Shown: positions 39,546 to 50,149 of the stretch, piece by piece
Position numbering within the stretch: the stretch's first letter is position 1
Layout: every line of letters starts with the position of its first letter
Assembly: GCF_900187605.1 (NCBI RefSeq)
Contig: NZ_FYEA01000002.1
Span: 372,001-436,000, forward strand
Direction: 5' to 3'
DNA length: 64,000 bases
Origin: Pseudomonas sp. Irchel 3H7
Lineage (GTDB): Bacteria > Pseudomonadota > Gammaproteobacteria > Pseudomonadales > Pseudomonadaceae
Notes under the pieces: generated by a model
The model's database searches: none
What the model was told of the DNA's origin: nothing
The model's input: the letters and a program-made list of their open reading frames with translations, nothing else
Position numbers and translations under genes: made by a program

Positions 39546-40232
39546 TCACAGATCAATCTGATCCGCTTTTTTTTGCTCCATCTGTGCCAGATTTCGCAGA
39601 TAGTCACCAAAGCCATCGCGCGCACGGCTGTCGAATCGCGCGCTGGTGAGGACTTGCGGGCGATGACTCCAGGCGATGTTGGCACCGTCCCGTTCCAGCT
39701 CCCGTACCAACTGCACATCTTCATCGCAGGCCAACGGTTTAAAGCCTCCGGCCCAGCGATAGGCGTCGGCGCTGATGCCCAGATTGGCACCGTGGATATG
39801 CCGGTGACCATCGCAGGCCCGGTAATGCCGGTGGTAGCGGATTTGCGCCGCGGCATCGAACGACTCGTGCCAGCGTTCGACGGTGACGGTACCGCATACC
39901 GCGTCGGCCCCCAACCCCAGCTGGGCGACCAGCCAGTCGTCGGCGACCCGACTGTCGGCGTCCGAGCAGGAGATCCAGCGTGCGCCGCGTTCCAGCAACA
40001 GCTGTGCACCCGCCGCCCGGGCCTGGCCGACATTGCGCGCATCGATGTGCAGGCTCAGCACCGGATAGCGGCTGACAATCTGCGCCGAGCGGTCGGTGCA
40101 GCTGTCGAGTACCACCAACACTTCAACCTTTTCGCCCGCCAGCAAACCGTGGCGGCTGGCGCGCATCGCCGCGCCCAGGCATTCGTCGAGCAAGTCTTCC
40201 TCGTTGTGCGCCGGGATCAGAATGCCGATCAT
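39546..40232 (-). CDS. Family 2 glycosyltransferase
   Basis: 228 residues. GT-A fold start MIGILIPAHNEEDLLDECL, nucleotide-sugar region VLVVLDSCTDRS, metal-binding DAD motif (SCSDADSR, about residue 92), acceptor-site region HRHIHGANLGISADAYRWAGGF, and CDEDVQLVREL as the catalytic ED motif. Transfers a sugar from a nucleotide donor to an unknown acceptor; no membrane helix, so cytosolic. Overlaps the methyltransferase gene by 4 bases (ATGA) with GGAGGG 6 bases before the start. Part of the uncharacterised block behind glgX. Confidence 0.87.
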   Translation of the reverse strand: MIGILIPAHNEEDLLDECLGAAMRASRHGLLAGEKVEVLVVLDSCTDRSAQIVSRYPVLSLHIDARNVGQARAAGAQLLLERGARWISCSDADSRVADDWLVAQLGLGADAVCGTVTVERWHESFDAAAQIRYHRHYRACDGHRHIHGANLGISADAYRWAGGFKPLACDEDVQLVRELERDGANIAWSHRPQVLTSARFDSRARDGFGDYLRNLAQMEQKKADQIDL

Positions 40233-40828
40233 CGCAATCCCTCCAGTGCCGCCACCGAGCGCGGCTCGCGGCTCCACACCTCAAGGATAAAATCCGCTTC
40301 CTGATGCAGCGCCACTCGCGGCAGATGCAATTTTTCGTGGATCAGGTCATGAACCTGCCGCGCGTTCAGCGGGCAGCCATCGATGGGCGGACGCCAGTGA
40401 CAGGCGAGGAACTGGCCGTCGGCAGTCAGGCAATCACTGGCCCGACGGATCACTTCTGTCAGATCTTCGCCATCGAGGTAGTAGCCGATCTCGCTAAATA
40501 CGATCAGGTCGAATTTTTCCTCCGGCCAGTCGCCGGGAAGACGGTTTTGCCGCACTTCGGCATGATCGAACAGACTCAAACGCGTGCGCGCCAAGGTCAC
40601 CGCCGCACTGGCGGTGTCGCAGCACAGCAGGCGATCACAGCGGCTGGCCAGTTCGGCACTCAACTCGCCGTTGGCGCAGCCCGGTTCGAAGATTGCCCGG
40701 TAGTGCGGACGCGGCAGGGCAGCGAGAGTGATCGCGCGTTTGCGCTGCTCGTACCAGCGCTCACGGAACGCCCACGGGTCGTCGTTGCCGGCAAACAGGC
40801 CATCGAAGTAGCGATCTTCGACACTCAT
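40229..40828 (-). CDS. NodS-like SAM-dependent methyltransferase
   Basis: 199 residues. Class I methyltransferase: motif I FEPGCANGELSAELA, acidic end of strand 2 LLCCDTAS, motif IV FDLIVFSEIGYYLD, then LTADGQFLACHWRPP. The N terminus (YFDGLFAGNDDPWAFRERWYE) is the NodS-family signature; NodS N-methylates the deacetylated end of Nod-factor chitooligosaccharide. Beside a PIG-L deacetylase and a GT2 enzyme this suggests modification of an amino sugar freed by deacetylation, but the substrate is unknown. Overlaps the flanking genes by 4 bases at both ends. Confidence 0.85.
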   Translation of the reverse strand: MSVEDRYFDGLFAGNDDPWAFRERWYEQRKRAITLAALPRPHYRAIFEPGCANGELSAELASRCDRLLCCDTASAAVTLARTRLSLFDHAEVRQNRLPGDWPEEKFDLIVFSEIGYYLDGEDLTEVIRRASDCLTADGQFLACHWRPPIDGCPLNARQVHDLIHEKLHLPRVALHQEADFILEVWSREPRSVAALEGLR

Positions 40829-41583
40829 AGAAACACCACTTCGAAGGGCTGTAGGAGGCGATCGAGCACATACGGCGCGAGCACCGGACCGAGTCCGGCG
40901 TCAGGATCGCCCTCCAGTTGACTGGCGAAGGCATGTACCGCGTGGCGCTTGCGCGCAACTTGCGCCGGCGTCAGGAGAATCTTGCGTGCGCGTTGCCACG
41001 GGACAAAGGCGTCTTCCGGGGTTGCCCAGTGCCAGGTCCACACCGGCAGTTCATGGCAACTCGCACCGACGCGGCGGGCAGCTTCGGCACTGGCGCGGCC
41101 GACGGCTTCGTGGTCGCAATGACCGTCTTCACTCCACGTGGTGAACAGCACGTCATCGGGGCGCAGATGACGCTCGATGAAATTGACCAGCTCTGCTTCC
41201 TGAGCGGCCACCTGGGTGTCGCTGAAGCCACCGCGCAGCCACTTCACGCGATGCATCGGCAAACCGAGGCGGCGTAACGCTTCGGCAGACTCCTGCGGGC
41301 GCACCACGCTCAGATGTTCGACCGGCCAACGACTGGATCCGGGGTGACTGGCGCTGCCGTCGGTGACTGAAATCAGCTGCAGAGGCCGTCCAGCCGCCGC
41401 GAGCAATTGCAGCAAACCGCCACAACCCAGCACTTCGTCGTCCGGGTGCGGCGCGATAATCACCGCCCGTGCGCCGGGTGGCACCAGACTAAAGATGTCG
41501 ATGCTGTCCAGTTCCGCCAGATGCCGCGAAGCCTGCCATTGATGCAGGCTCGTACCCTGACCGACAATCGGATTGGTTTTCAT
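40825..41583 (-). CDS. PIG-L/LmbE family zinc deacetylase
   Basis: 252 residues. Intact family motifs: PHPDDE (H46, D48, D49) and GHCDHEA (H155, H158), plus SVTDGSASHPGS. Predicted to remove an N-acetyl (or other N-acyl) group from a sugar or similar substrate in the cytoplasm. ATG 41583 was chosen because it overlaps the upstream stop (ATGA) with GGAGG 10 bases before it; ATG 41592 is too close to that site. Followed by an overlapping methyltransferase gene. The only apparently active of the two PIG-L copies here. Confidence 0.88.
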   Translation of the reverse strand: MKTNPIVGQGTSLHQWQASRHLAELDSIDIFSLVPPGARAVIIAPHPDDEVLGCGGLLQLLAAAGRPLQLISVTDGSASHPGSSRWPVEHLSVVRPQESAEALRRLGLPMHRVKWLRGGFSDTQVAAQEAELVNFIERHLRPDDVLFTTWSEDGHCDHEAVGRASAEAARRVGASCHELPVWTWHWATPEDAFVPWQRARKILLTPAQVARKRHAVHAFASQLEGDPDAGLGPVLAPYVLDRLLQPFEVVFL

Positions 41584-42578
41584 AGCGCCCATGCCTCCGC
41601 GGATTGCCCGGCAACCATTTTCCCGAGCGCAGCCAGATCACGTTCGGCGTGACTCTGACGCAGGAACACCGGCAGGTCGGCGCTGAGCCGGGCAAAGTGC
41701 CGATCCTTGCAAAACGGCCCGGCGCCGAGGGCGCGACCGACCTCTCGCTGCACCTGTTCCGCCGACTGCTCGACCACCGCGCGGGCACGACGAGCGAGCA
41801 GTTCGGCGTTGTCCTCGGGGTGTGCATCGATGTGCAGGGCGCTGAAACGCAGGACATCGGCGGCCGCCTGCAAGGCACTGTCGACCGCGCCGAGATGGGC
41901 GAGGGCGTGCGGCTCCGGGCGTTGCTCACACTGTGCGCGCAACGCTTCGGCAATTTGCCTTGCGGCGCCGTACCAGCACGCCGCAATACCGATCCCGCCT
42001 TGCCAGAAACCCGGTCGTTGCAGATAGTCGCCGGGATTGCCGATGGCCTGTGCTTCGGCGCCGTCGAACAGCACCTCCACGCTGCCAGTGGCGGCCATGC
42101 CCACGGCTTGCCAGCCTTGCTCGGTGACGGTCACGCCCGGTTGGTCGAGGGCGACGGCCACCAGTTGTTGCTGGTCATCGGCATCCCACGCGGTGAGCAA
42201 GGCGTGGCTGAGCACGGCTGCCCCGGAGCACCACGCCTTGCGCCCGTGCAGCGCGACCATGTGCCCGGCCGGGCTGACCTTGACCCGCGCCTGCGGCGGT
42301 TCCGCCGCCCACATGCCCCACGTACTGCCCGGTGTCGGCGAACCGCCCAATTGCTCGATGATCGCCAGTGCGTCGGTATGGCCTTCGAACAGTTTGCACA
42401 AACCGAGGTCATGCCCAGCGACCTCCGCCAGACACTGAAAACGTTCCAGCGTGCGGCCACTGCCCGGCAACGGCAAACGATCCAGCCCGGCCTCGACCAG
42501 CGCCCGCAGACAATTGCCGAGCGCTACGGTGTGCGGATAATCCGCCGGACGCCGGGCGAGATAACGGTGCAGGTCCAT
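41580..42578 (-). CDS. Acyl-CoA dehydrogenase-like flavoprotein
   Basis: 332 residues, shorter than the usual 380 or so. N-terminal helices, middle beta domain with WGMWAAEPPQARVKV and LHGRKAWCSGAAVLSHALL, and a C-terminal helical bundle. The catalytic Glu of true acyl-CoA dehydrogenases is not obvious, so it could act on a different substrate or be an N- or O-acyl related oxidase. It is the first gene behind glgX: ATG 42578 sits one base after the glgX stop. An alternative start at 42593 or 42590 would overlap glgX by 11-14 bases. Overlaps the PIG-L gene by 4 bases. Confidence 0.78.
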   Translation of the reverse strand: MDLHRYLARRPADYPHTVALGNCLRALVEAGLDRLPLPGSGRTLERFQCLAEVAGHDLGLCKLFEGHTDALAIIEQLGGSPTPGSTWGMWAAEPPQARVKVSPAGHMVALHGRKAWCSGAAVLSHALLTAWDADDQQQLVAVALDQPGVTVTEQGWQAVGMAATGSVEVLFDGAEAQAIGNPGDYLQRPGFWQGGIGIAACWYGAARQIAEALRAQCEQRPEPHALAHLGAVDSALQAAADVLRFSALHIDAHPEDNAELLARRARAVVEQSAEQVQREVGRALGAGPFCKDRHFARLSADLPVFLRQSHAERDLAALGKMVAGQSAEAWAL

Positions 42579-42579
42579 A

Positions 42580-44739
<2,160 letters not shown>

Positions 44740-44780
44740 GATTGCTCCTGCAAAACGGGTAATTTCTGGGCTTGCACATC

Positions 44781-44878
44781 CCCCTGTAGGAGTGAGCCTG
44801 CTCGCGATAGCGGTCTATCAGGCGACATCGATGTTGAATGTCAGATCGCTATCGCGAGCAGGCTCACTCCTACAGGGG
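44781..44878. repeat. REP palindrome pair, family A, between DUF2934 gene and glgX
   Basis: Arms cccctgtaggagtgagcctg and gcaggctcactcctacaggg inverted, nearly perfect. Lies within the glgA-to-glgX minus-strand gene series. Confidence 0.92.
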
Positions 44879-44963
44879 ATTGGTGGGTTTCTTGAGGACG
44901 AGCGCGTCCTCGGTGGCGAGCGAACCCGCCACACGGTCATTCAGTTCAATCGTCGTTAAAGCG

Positions 44964-45278
44964 TCAGATCGCCGAAGGCTTCTTCGGCGCCCGAGGCTTT
45001 TTCTCAGCGGGCTTTTCACCCGGGGGAATCACTTTTGCAGCGCTGGCCGGTTTGGCTTTGGCCGCAGGTTTTGGCTTGGCGGCTGGGGCCTTGGTCTCAC
45101 TAGTCTTGCCCGCGGCTTTGCTGCCAGCGGCTTTTGGCGGTTTCTTCGGCGCCAGCGCTTCGGCTTCAGCGAGCTTGCGCGCCATTTCCCAATGGCGCTC
45201 CTCGTGCCCTTCAGGCTTGCCTTCCGATTCCCATATTTGATAGGCGAATTCGCGAATGCGTTTATCGTCGGTACTCAT
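44964..45278 (-). CDS. DUF2934 domain protein with Lys/Ala/Pro tail
   Basis: 104 residues. The N-terminal 35 or so (KRIREFAYQIWESEGKPEGH followed by EERHWEMA) form the DUF2934 motif; the rest is a low-complexity, positively charged Ala/Lys/Pro tail resembling histone H1-like tails, probably unstructured. AGGAGC 6 bases upstream supports ATG 45278. The homologous position in P. aeruginosa (between treY and glgX) holds a small gene of the same kind. Role unknown; the conserved context suggests a link to glycogen/trehalose metabolism or stress. Confidence 0.82.
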   Translation of the reverse strand: MSTDDKRIREFAYQIWESEGKPEGHEERHWEMARKLAEAEALAPKKPPKAAGSKAAGKTSETKAPAAKPKPAAKAKPASAAKVIPPGEKPAEKKPRAPKKPSAI

Positions 45279-45299
45279 CGCAATGCTCCTGAACTGAAC

Positions 45300-48074
45300 T
45301 CATGCTTGTGTTAAGTGTTGGATAAAGAGATTGACCGGGACATCCCCCAGCGCGTCGCTGATATTCAGCTCCCTGTTTTTTGTGACTGCGCTGCTTGAAA
45401 AAAGTCCCTTCAGGTTTGTTTCAGAGGCGGCGAACGGTAGAACCACCCGCGTGTCGCCCCAGCGCAGCGCATCGACTTGAGGTACAGCACCGTTTTCCAG
45501 CAGGTTTGCGCAACGGATCGGCACGATCACGATGGCCTGCTTGCCCTCGTACTCACGGGCAAACGCGAGCACGTTGTGCGCCTGACTGCCGAGCACTTCC
45601 AGGGCCTGGTAGCGGCCACGGCGGAACAGCTCGGCATGCTCGACACGCAGGTTCAACACCTGGGCGATCAAGGCTTGCTTGATGCGCCCGTCACGCCAGT
45701 TCGCCAACAACTCCACAGGTGGCAATGGCTCCTGCAAGGTGTGTTCACGAGCGGCATAATCCACCGGCCGGCGATTGTCCGGATCGACCAGGCTGAAGTC
45801 CCAGAACTCATTACCCTGATACAAATCCGGCACCCCCGGCACGGTCATGCGCAGCAAGGTTTGCGCCAAGCCATTGAGGGCGCCGGCAGCGGCGATGCTG
45901 TTGACGGTCTTGCTTAGTGCGGCGCGCAGCAGCTCGCCTTCTTCACCGGTGAGGAGTTTTTCGGTGAATGCCTGCGCGGCGTTTTCATAGGCTTCGTTAG
46001 GCGCACTCCAACTGCTTTGCAACTTGGCTTCACGCAGGGCTTTCTGTTGCCATTGCCAGATGCGTTTGGCGTAATCGGCGAACCCGGCCTGATCGTCATC
46101 GCGCAGTTGCAGCGGCCAACTGCCCAGTAACGCTTGATAGAGGATCAGTTCATCACCGCTCGACGGCATCTGCTCGTCAACCCGGACGGGCCGGGCGAGG
46201 GCGCGCCACAGTTCGATCTGCTCGGCGTACCAATGGCTGCGTTCACTGAGCACGGCCAGACGCGCGCGGGTGTCTTCGCCGCGTTTGTGATCGTGGGTCG
46301 CGGTGGCCAGCAAGTTGTCGGGGAACTCGTCCAGCCGTTGCTGATTGACCGCATGAAAGTCGCTGAGCGGGGCGCTGAACTGCTCGGTGTTGTAGCCGAC
46401 GTCATTGCGTGACAGCAGCACCGCCGAGCGATACAGCGCGGTGTCCTCAACGGCTTTCGCGGCTGCCGGTGAAGTCAGTTGCTGAAAGCGTACGCAGGCA
46501 TGCTTGAGGATCTTGCGCGAGCGACCACGCGGTTTGCGCCGCCATGGCGTGCCACCTAGCCAAGCGGCAACGCAGTCGAGCACCGGCCAATCGGCTTCGC
46601 TCAGCGTTTGCCGGGCCCCGTCCATGGCCTGCTGGAAAAACACCTCGTCCTGCTCGGAGCGACCCATCGCACTGATGTAAGTGCGATAGACCGGGAAGTG
46701 CACGATCAGCGCTTGCAACACCCGGCGGATCGCACCGAGGGTCAAGTCGCGAGTCATCAGGTCATCGCGGGCGACCTGCAGCAGGGCCTGGGCGACGCTT
46801 TCGCAATCACTGGCCAGCGAGCCGTTGAGGATCTGCTGACGCGCCAGTTGTGCCTCTTCGATGAACGCGGCGGGGCGCTCGGTGCGCCGTTGCCAGAGGT
46901 CACCGAGCACGTGTTCGCCGTCCGGGTCATGTTGCAGCAATGACAGCTGATTCATGAACTCGTAACCGGTGGTGCCGTCCACCGCCCAGTCGCGGTGCAG
47001 GGTTTCGCCGGCGCCGAGGATCTTCTCGACGTAGATCGGCAAATGCCTGCCCGGTGCCAGCAGATCAACCCGGCGGCGCAGTTTGCGGCAGTAACCACGC
47101 GGATCGGCGAGGCCGTCGATGTGGTCGATGCGCAAACCGTCGACCAAGCCTTCGGCGATCAACTGAAAGATTTTACCGTGGGTGGCTTCGAATACCGCCG
47201 GACGTTCGACGCGCAAACCGCCGAGTTCGTTAATGTCGAAAAAACGCCGCCAGTTGATGTCATCTGCCGCCGTACGCCAGCTCGCCAGGCGATAGCTTTG
47301 GCGTTCCAGCAACTGATGCAGTTTGTCGAAGCCTTCTTCGCTGCTCGAATCGTAATGCTTCAGGTTGTTCTGGATCGCTTCGAGGATCTGCGGATCAATC
47401 GCCAACTGGCGCAATTCTTCTTTCAGCGGAATCGCCAGCGAATGGGCATCGGTCTGATAGCTGAGGGAACTGAAGCGATCGGCCAGCGCCTTCAACGTTT
47501 CCTCGGACCTGAGCAATTCACCGTAATCGTTCGGGCAGATCGGGAAGTGATGGTCGTAATGCTCGACATGGAAACTGCCTGTCTGCGCATTGAACTGCAG
47601 TTTCAGCGTGCCTTCCTGCAAGGCCACACCGTAATCGCTGCCAAGAAACGGTAGCAGCAATTGGCCTTCCATCAACGGGTCCGGCGAGTGCCATTGAATG
47701 TCGAAGAACTCGCCGTAAGGGCTCAGTCGCCCCCATTCCAGCAAGTCGAGCCACCACGGGTTGTCGTTGCCACCGACGGCCATGTGATTGGAGACGATGT
47801 CGAGGATCAGGCCCATGTTGTGTTTACGCAGGGCGCTGACCAAGCGCCGTAACGCCGCTTCGCCACCGAGTTCCGGGTTGACCTGGGTCGGGTCGACCAC
47901 GTCGTAGCCGTGCATGGAACCGGCCCGCGCCGCGAGCAACGGTGAGGCGTAAATATGGCTGATGCCGAGCCGGGCGAAGTACGGCACCAGTGGCACGGCT
48001 TGTTCAAGGGTAAAACCCTTATGAAATTGCAGGCGCAGTGTTGCGCGCAGGGGCTGGATAAGCGCTTGATTCAT
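45300..48074 (-). CDS. treY: Maltooligosyltrehalose synthase TreY
   Basis: 924 residues. GH13_26: start LRATLRLQFHKGFTLEQAVP, LGISHIYASPLLAARAGSMH, the catalytic region GLRIDHIDGLADPRGY (Asp nucleophile) and YVEKILGAGE (Glu). Rearranges the reducing-end alpha-1,4 bond of maltodextrin to alpha-1,1, giving maltooligosyltrehalose for TreZ. Overlaps malQ by 4 bases. Complete and of normal length. Confidence 0.95.
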   Translation of the reverse strand: MNQALIQPLRATLRLQFHKGFTLEQAVPLVPYFARLGISHIYASPLLAARAGSMHGYDVVDPTQVNPELGGEAALRRLVSALRKHNMGLILDIVSNHMAVGGNDNPWWLDLLEWGRLSPYGEFFDIQWHSPDPLMEGQLLLPFLGSDYGVALQEGTLKLQFNAQTGSFHVEHYDHHFPICPNDYGELLRSEETLKALADRFSSLSYQTDAHSLAIPLKEELRQLAIDPQILEAIQNNLKHYDSSSEEGFDKLHQLLERQSYRLASWRTAADDINWRRFFDINELGGLRVERPAVFEATHGKIFQLIAEGLVDGLRIDHIDGLADPRGYCRKLRRRVDLLAPGRHLPIYVEKILGAGETLHRDWAVDGTTGYEFMNQLSLLQHDPDGEHVLGDLWQRRTERPAAFIEEAQLARQQILNGSLASDCESVAQALLQVARDDLMTRDLTLGAIRRVLQALIVHFPVYRTYISAMGRSEQDEVFFQQAMDGARQTLSEADWPVLDCVAAWLGGTPWRRKPRGRSRKILKHACVRFQQLTSPAAAKAVEDTALYRSAVLLSRNDVGYNTEQFSAPLSDFHAVNQQRLDEFPDNLLATATHDHKRGEDTRARLAVLSERSHWYAEQIELWRALARPVRVDEQMPSSGDELILYQALLGSWPLQLRDDDQAGFADYAKRIWQWQQKALREAKLQSSWSAPNEAYENAAQAFTEKLLTGEEGELLRAALSKTVNSIAAAGALNGLAQTLLRMTVPGVPDLYQGNEFWDFSLVDPDNRRPVDYAAREHTLQEPLPPVELLANWRDGRIKQALIAQVLNLRVEHAELFRRGRYQALEVLGSQAHNVLAFAREYEGKQAIVIVPIRCANLLENGAVPQVDALRWGDTRVVLPFAASETNLKGLFSSSAVTKNRELNISDALGDVPVNLFIQHLTQA

Positions 48075-50149
48075 TGGTCACGCTCGGCAGCCTGAAGACG
48101 CGCGCACGCGAGTAGTTCCAGACGTCGCGCCGCATCCGCGCCATCGAGCAGCGCCTCACTGGTGCCGGGCAAGCGCCGTGACCAGTTTGGATGGGTGTCG
48201 ATGGTGCCCGGCAGATTCGCTTGTTCGTTGATGCCTAGCGCATCTTCCAGCGGCAACAGCACCAGAGGGGCACGGGTGTGTCCGAGGAAACGCACCGCGG
48301 CATCGACCACTTGATCGGCCTCGTGGGATTCCTCGCGAAAATTCTGCGGGTCCTGACTCAAGGCGCTGCGCAAACCTTCGCGTTCACGCTGGCGGTGCTG
48401 GCGCCATTCGATTTCACCGTTGGCATCGACAAACCCCAAGCGCGCATTCCAGTCGATATCGCGGCCATGCCACCAGCCGTTGAGCGTCGGCAGGTCGTGG
48501 GTGCTGGTGGTGGCCAATGCGTTGTCCGGCCAGTCGAGAATCGGCTTGAAATAAGTGTTGTCCTGCTCGAACAGCAGCACGCGCATGCCGAGCATCGAGC
48601 GGGCGATAAGCTTTTCACGCAGGCCATCGGGCACGGTGCCGAGGTCTTCACCCAGGACAATCGCTTGATGGCGATGGGATTCAAGGGTCAGTAATCGCAG
48701 CAAGTCGTCGACCGGGTAATACAGATAGGCGCCATCGGCAGGTACGGCGCCGTTGGGGATCACCCACAAGCGTTGCAGGCCCATGACATGGTCGATGCGC
48801 AGGCCGCCGGCGTGGGCGAAGTTGGCGCGCAGCATGTCGATGAAGGCGCGAAAACCATTGCGGATCAGGCCCTCGGGGGAGAACGCGGAAATGCCCCAAC
48901 CCTGGCCCGAGCGATTGAGAATGTCCGGCGGTGCGCCCACGGTCAGCGAGGCGAGCAGTTCATCCTGAAAACTCCAGGCCTGACTGCCAGCACCGTCGGC
49001 GCCCACCGCCAGATCGGCGATCAGGCCAATGCCCATGCCGGCGCTGCGGGCGGCGGTTTGCGCACGTTCCAGGCAACGGTGGATCAGCCATTGGCAAAAA
49101 GCGAAATAGCCAATGCGTTCGGCGTATTCTTCGGCAAACGCTTCGAGCGCTGCACCGCGTGGGTCGTGCCAGTGTTCTGGCCATTGCCGCCAGTCGAGGT
49201 TTTCGCCACGGGCGGCGCGCATTTCCTGAATAGCTTCGAAACGGCAGTGATTTTCCAGTGCTTCGCCACCGGCGTGGCGGAAACTGGCGAAGTCCGGGTG
49301 CAGCGGGTGGTCACCAGCGATGAAACCTTCGTACAACGCTTGCAAGAGTTTTTGCTTGGCGTCGGCGGCGCTCGGCCAGTCGATCAGTGTCAGGTCTTCC
49401 AGTTGCGCGAACTGCTCGGCCAGGCCGGCCGCGTCGATCGCATCACGCAAGGCGCGCTCACCAAGAATGGCCCCGGGTGCCGCGTACAGAGAATTGAGGA
49501 ACAACCGACTGGATGGCGAATAAGGGCTGTAGCGCCCGGTATCGGCGCTGAACATGGCGTGCAGCGGGCTGATCGCCAGGGCATCGGCGCCGCGCTCACC
49601 GGCCACGCGGACCAGATCTTCCAGTGCTTGGGTATCGCCGAAACCGCCGTCGCCGGCGCGGCGCAAGGCATACAACTGCGCACTCAGGCCCCAGACGCGG
49701 GGAATCGGATTATCCACCGCATCGCCGACGCTGAAGCAGCGCTCCGGGGCCACGGCCAGGGTGAAATACTGATCGCTGATGTGCACCTGTTGATAGCCGA
49801 CCGGGATCAGTCCCGGCAGTATCGCTTCAGAGTCGAGTTTCAGGTTCAGCCGCGAGCCGTCTTCAAGGTGGATTTCACACGGCGTCTCCGGCGCGAAGTA
49901 CCGCGCCAGATCCACGCCGACCCCGACATCGGCGGTCAACAGCGGCGGCAGGTGGCGGTCTTGTTGAACGGCTTGCAGTTCCAACAGGCTGGCGTCGATT
50001 TCCTGCGCCGTGCTGGCCGGGTGGCCGAGGCCGATCAGGACATTGCGCAGCACCGCCGGGGCGACTTTTTGCGGGCGGCCGTTGGCGTCGATCCAGTCGA
50101 CGGCAAGGCCGGCTCGGCTGGCAAGAATTTCCAGTTGCGCATCGCTCAT
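48071..50149 (-). CDS. malQ: 4-alpha-glucanotransferase MalQ (amylomaltase)
   Basis: 692 residues. GH77: N-terminal beta domain, then RVWGLSAQLYALRRAGDGGFGD, DALAISPLHAMFSADTGRYS, catalytic LRIDHVMGLQRLW (Asp) and VLGEDLGTVPDGLRE (Glu). Disproportionates maltodextrins, recycling short chains left by GlgX and TreYZ. ATG 50149 (MSDAQLEI) overlaps the treZ stop and has GGAGAG 5 bases upstream; an open frame reaching 50269 lies inside treZ and was rejected. Confidence 0.94.
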   Translation of the reverse strand: MSDAQLEILASRAGLAVDWIDANGRPQKVAPAVLRNVLIGLGHPASTAQEIDASLLELQAVQQDRHLPPLLTADVGVGVDLARYFAPETPCEIHLEDGSRLNLKLDSEAILPGLIPVGYQQVHISDQYFTLAVAPERCFSVGDAVDNPIPRVWGLSAQLYALRRAGDGGFGDTQALEDLVRVAGERGADALAISPLHAMFSADTGRYSPYSPSSRLFLNSLYAAPGAILGERALRDAIDAAGLAEQFAQLEDLTLIDWPSAADAKQKLLQALYEGFIAGDHPLHPDFASFRHAGGEALENHCRFEAIQEMRAARGENLDWRQWPEHWHDPRGAALEAFAEEYAERIGYFAFCQWLIHRCLERAQTAARSAGMGIGLIADLAVGADGAGSQAWSFQDELLASLTVGAPPDILNRSGQGWGISAFSPEGLIRNGFRAFIDMLRANFAHAGGLRIDHVMGLQRLWVIPNGAVPADGAYLYYPVDDLLRLLTLESHRHQAIVLGEDLGTVPDGLREKLIARSMLGMRVLLFEQDNTYFKPILDWPDNALATTSTHDLPTLNGWWHGRDIDWNARLGFVDANGEIEWRQHRQREREGLRSALSQDPQNFREESHEADQVVDAAVRFLGHTRAPLVLLPLEDALGINEQANLPGTIDTHPNWSRRLPGTSEALLDGADAARRLELLACARLQAAERDQ

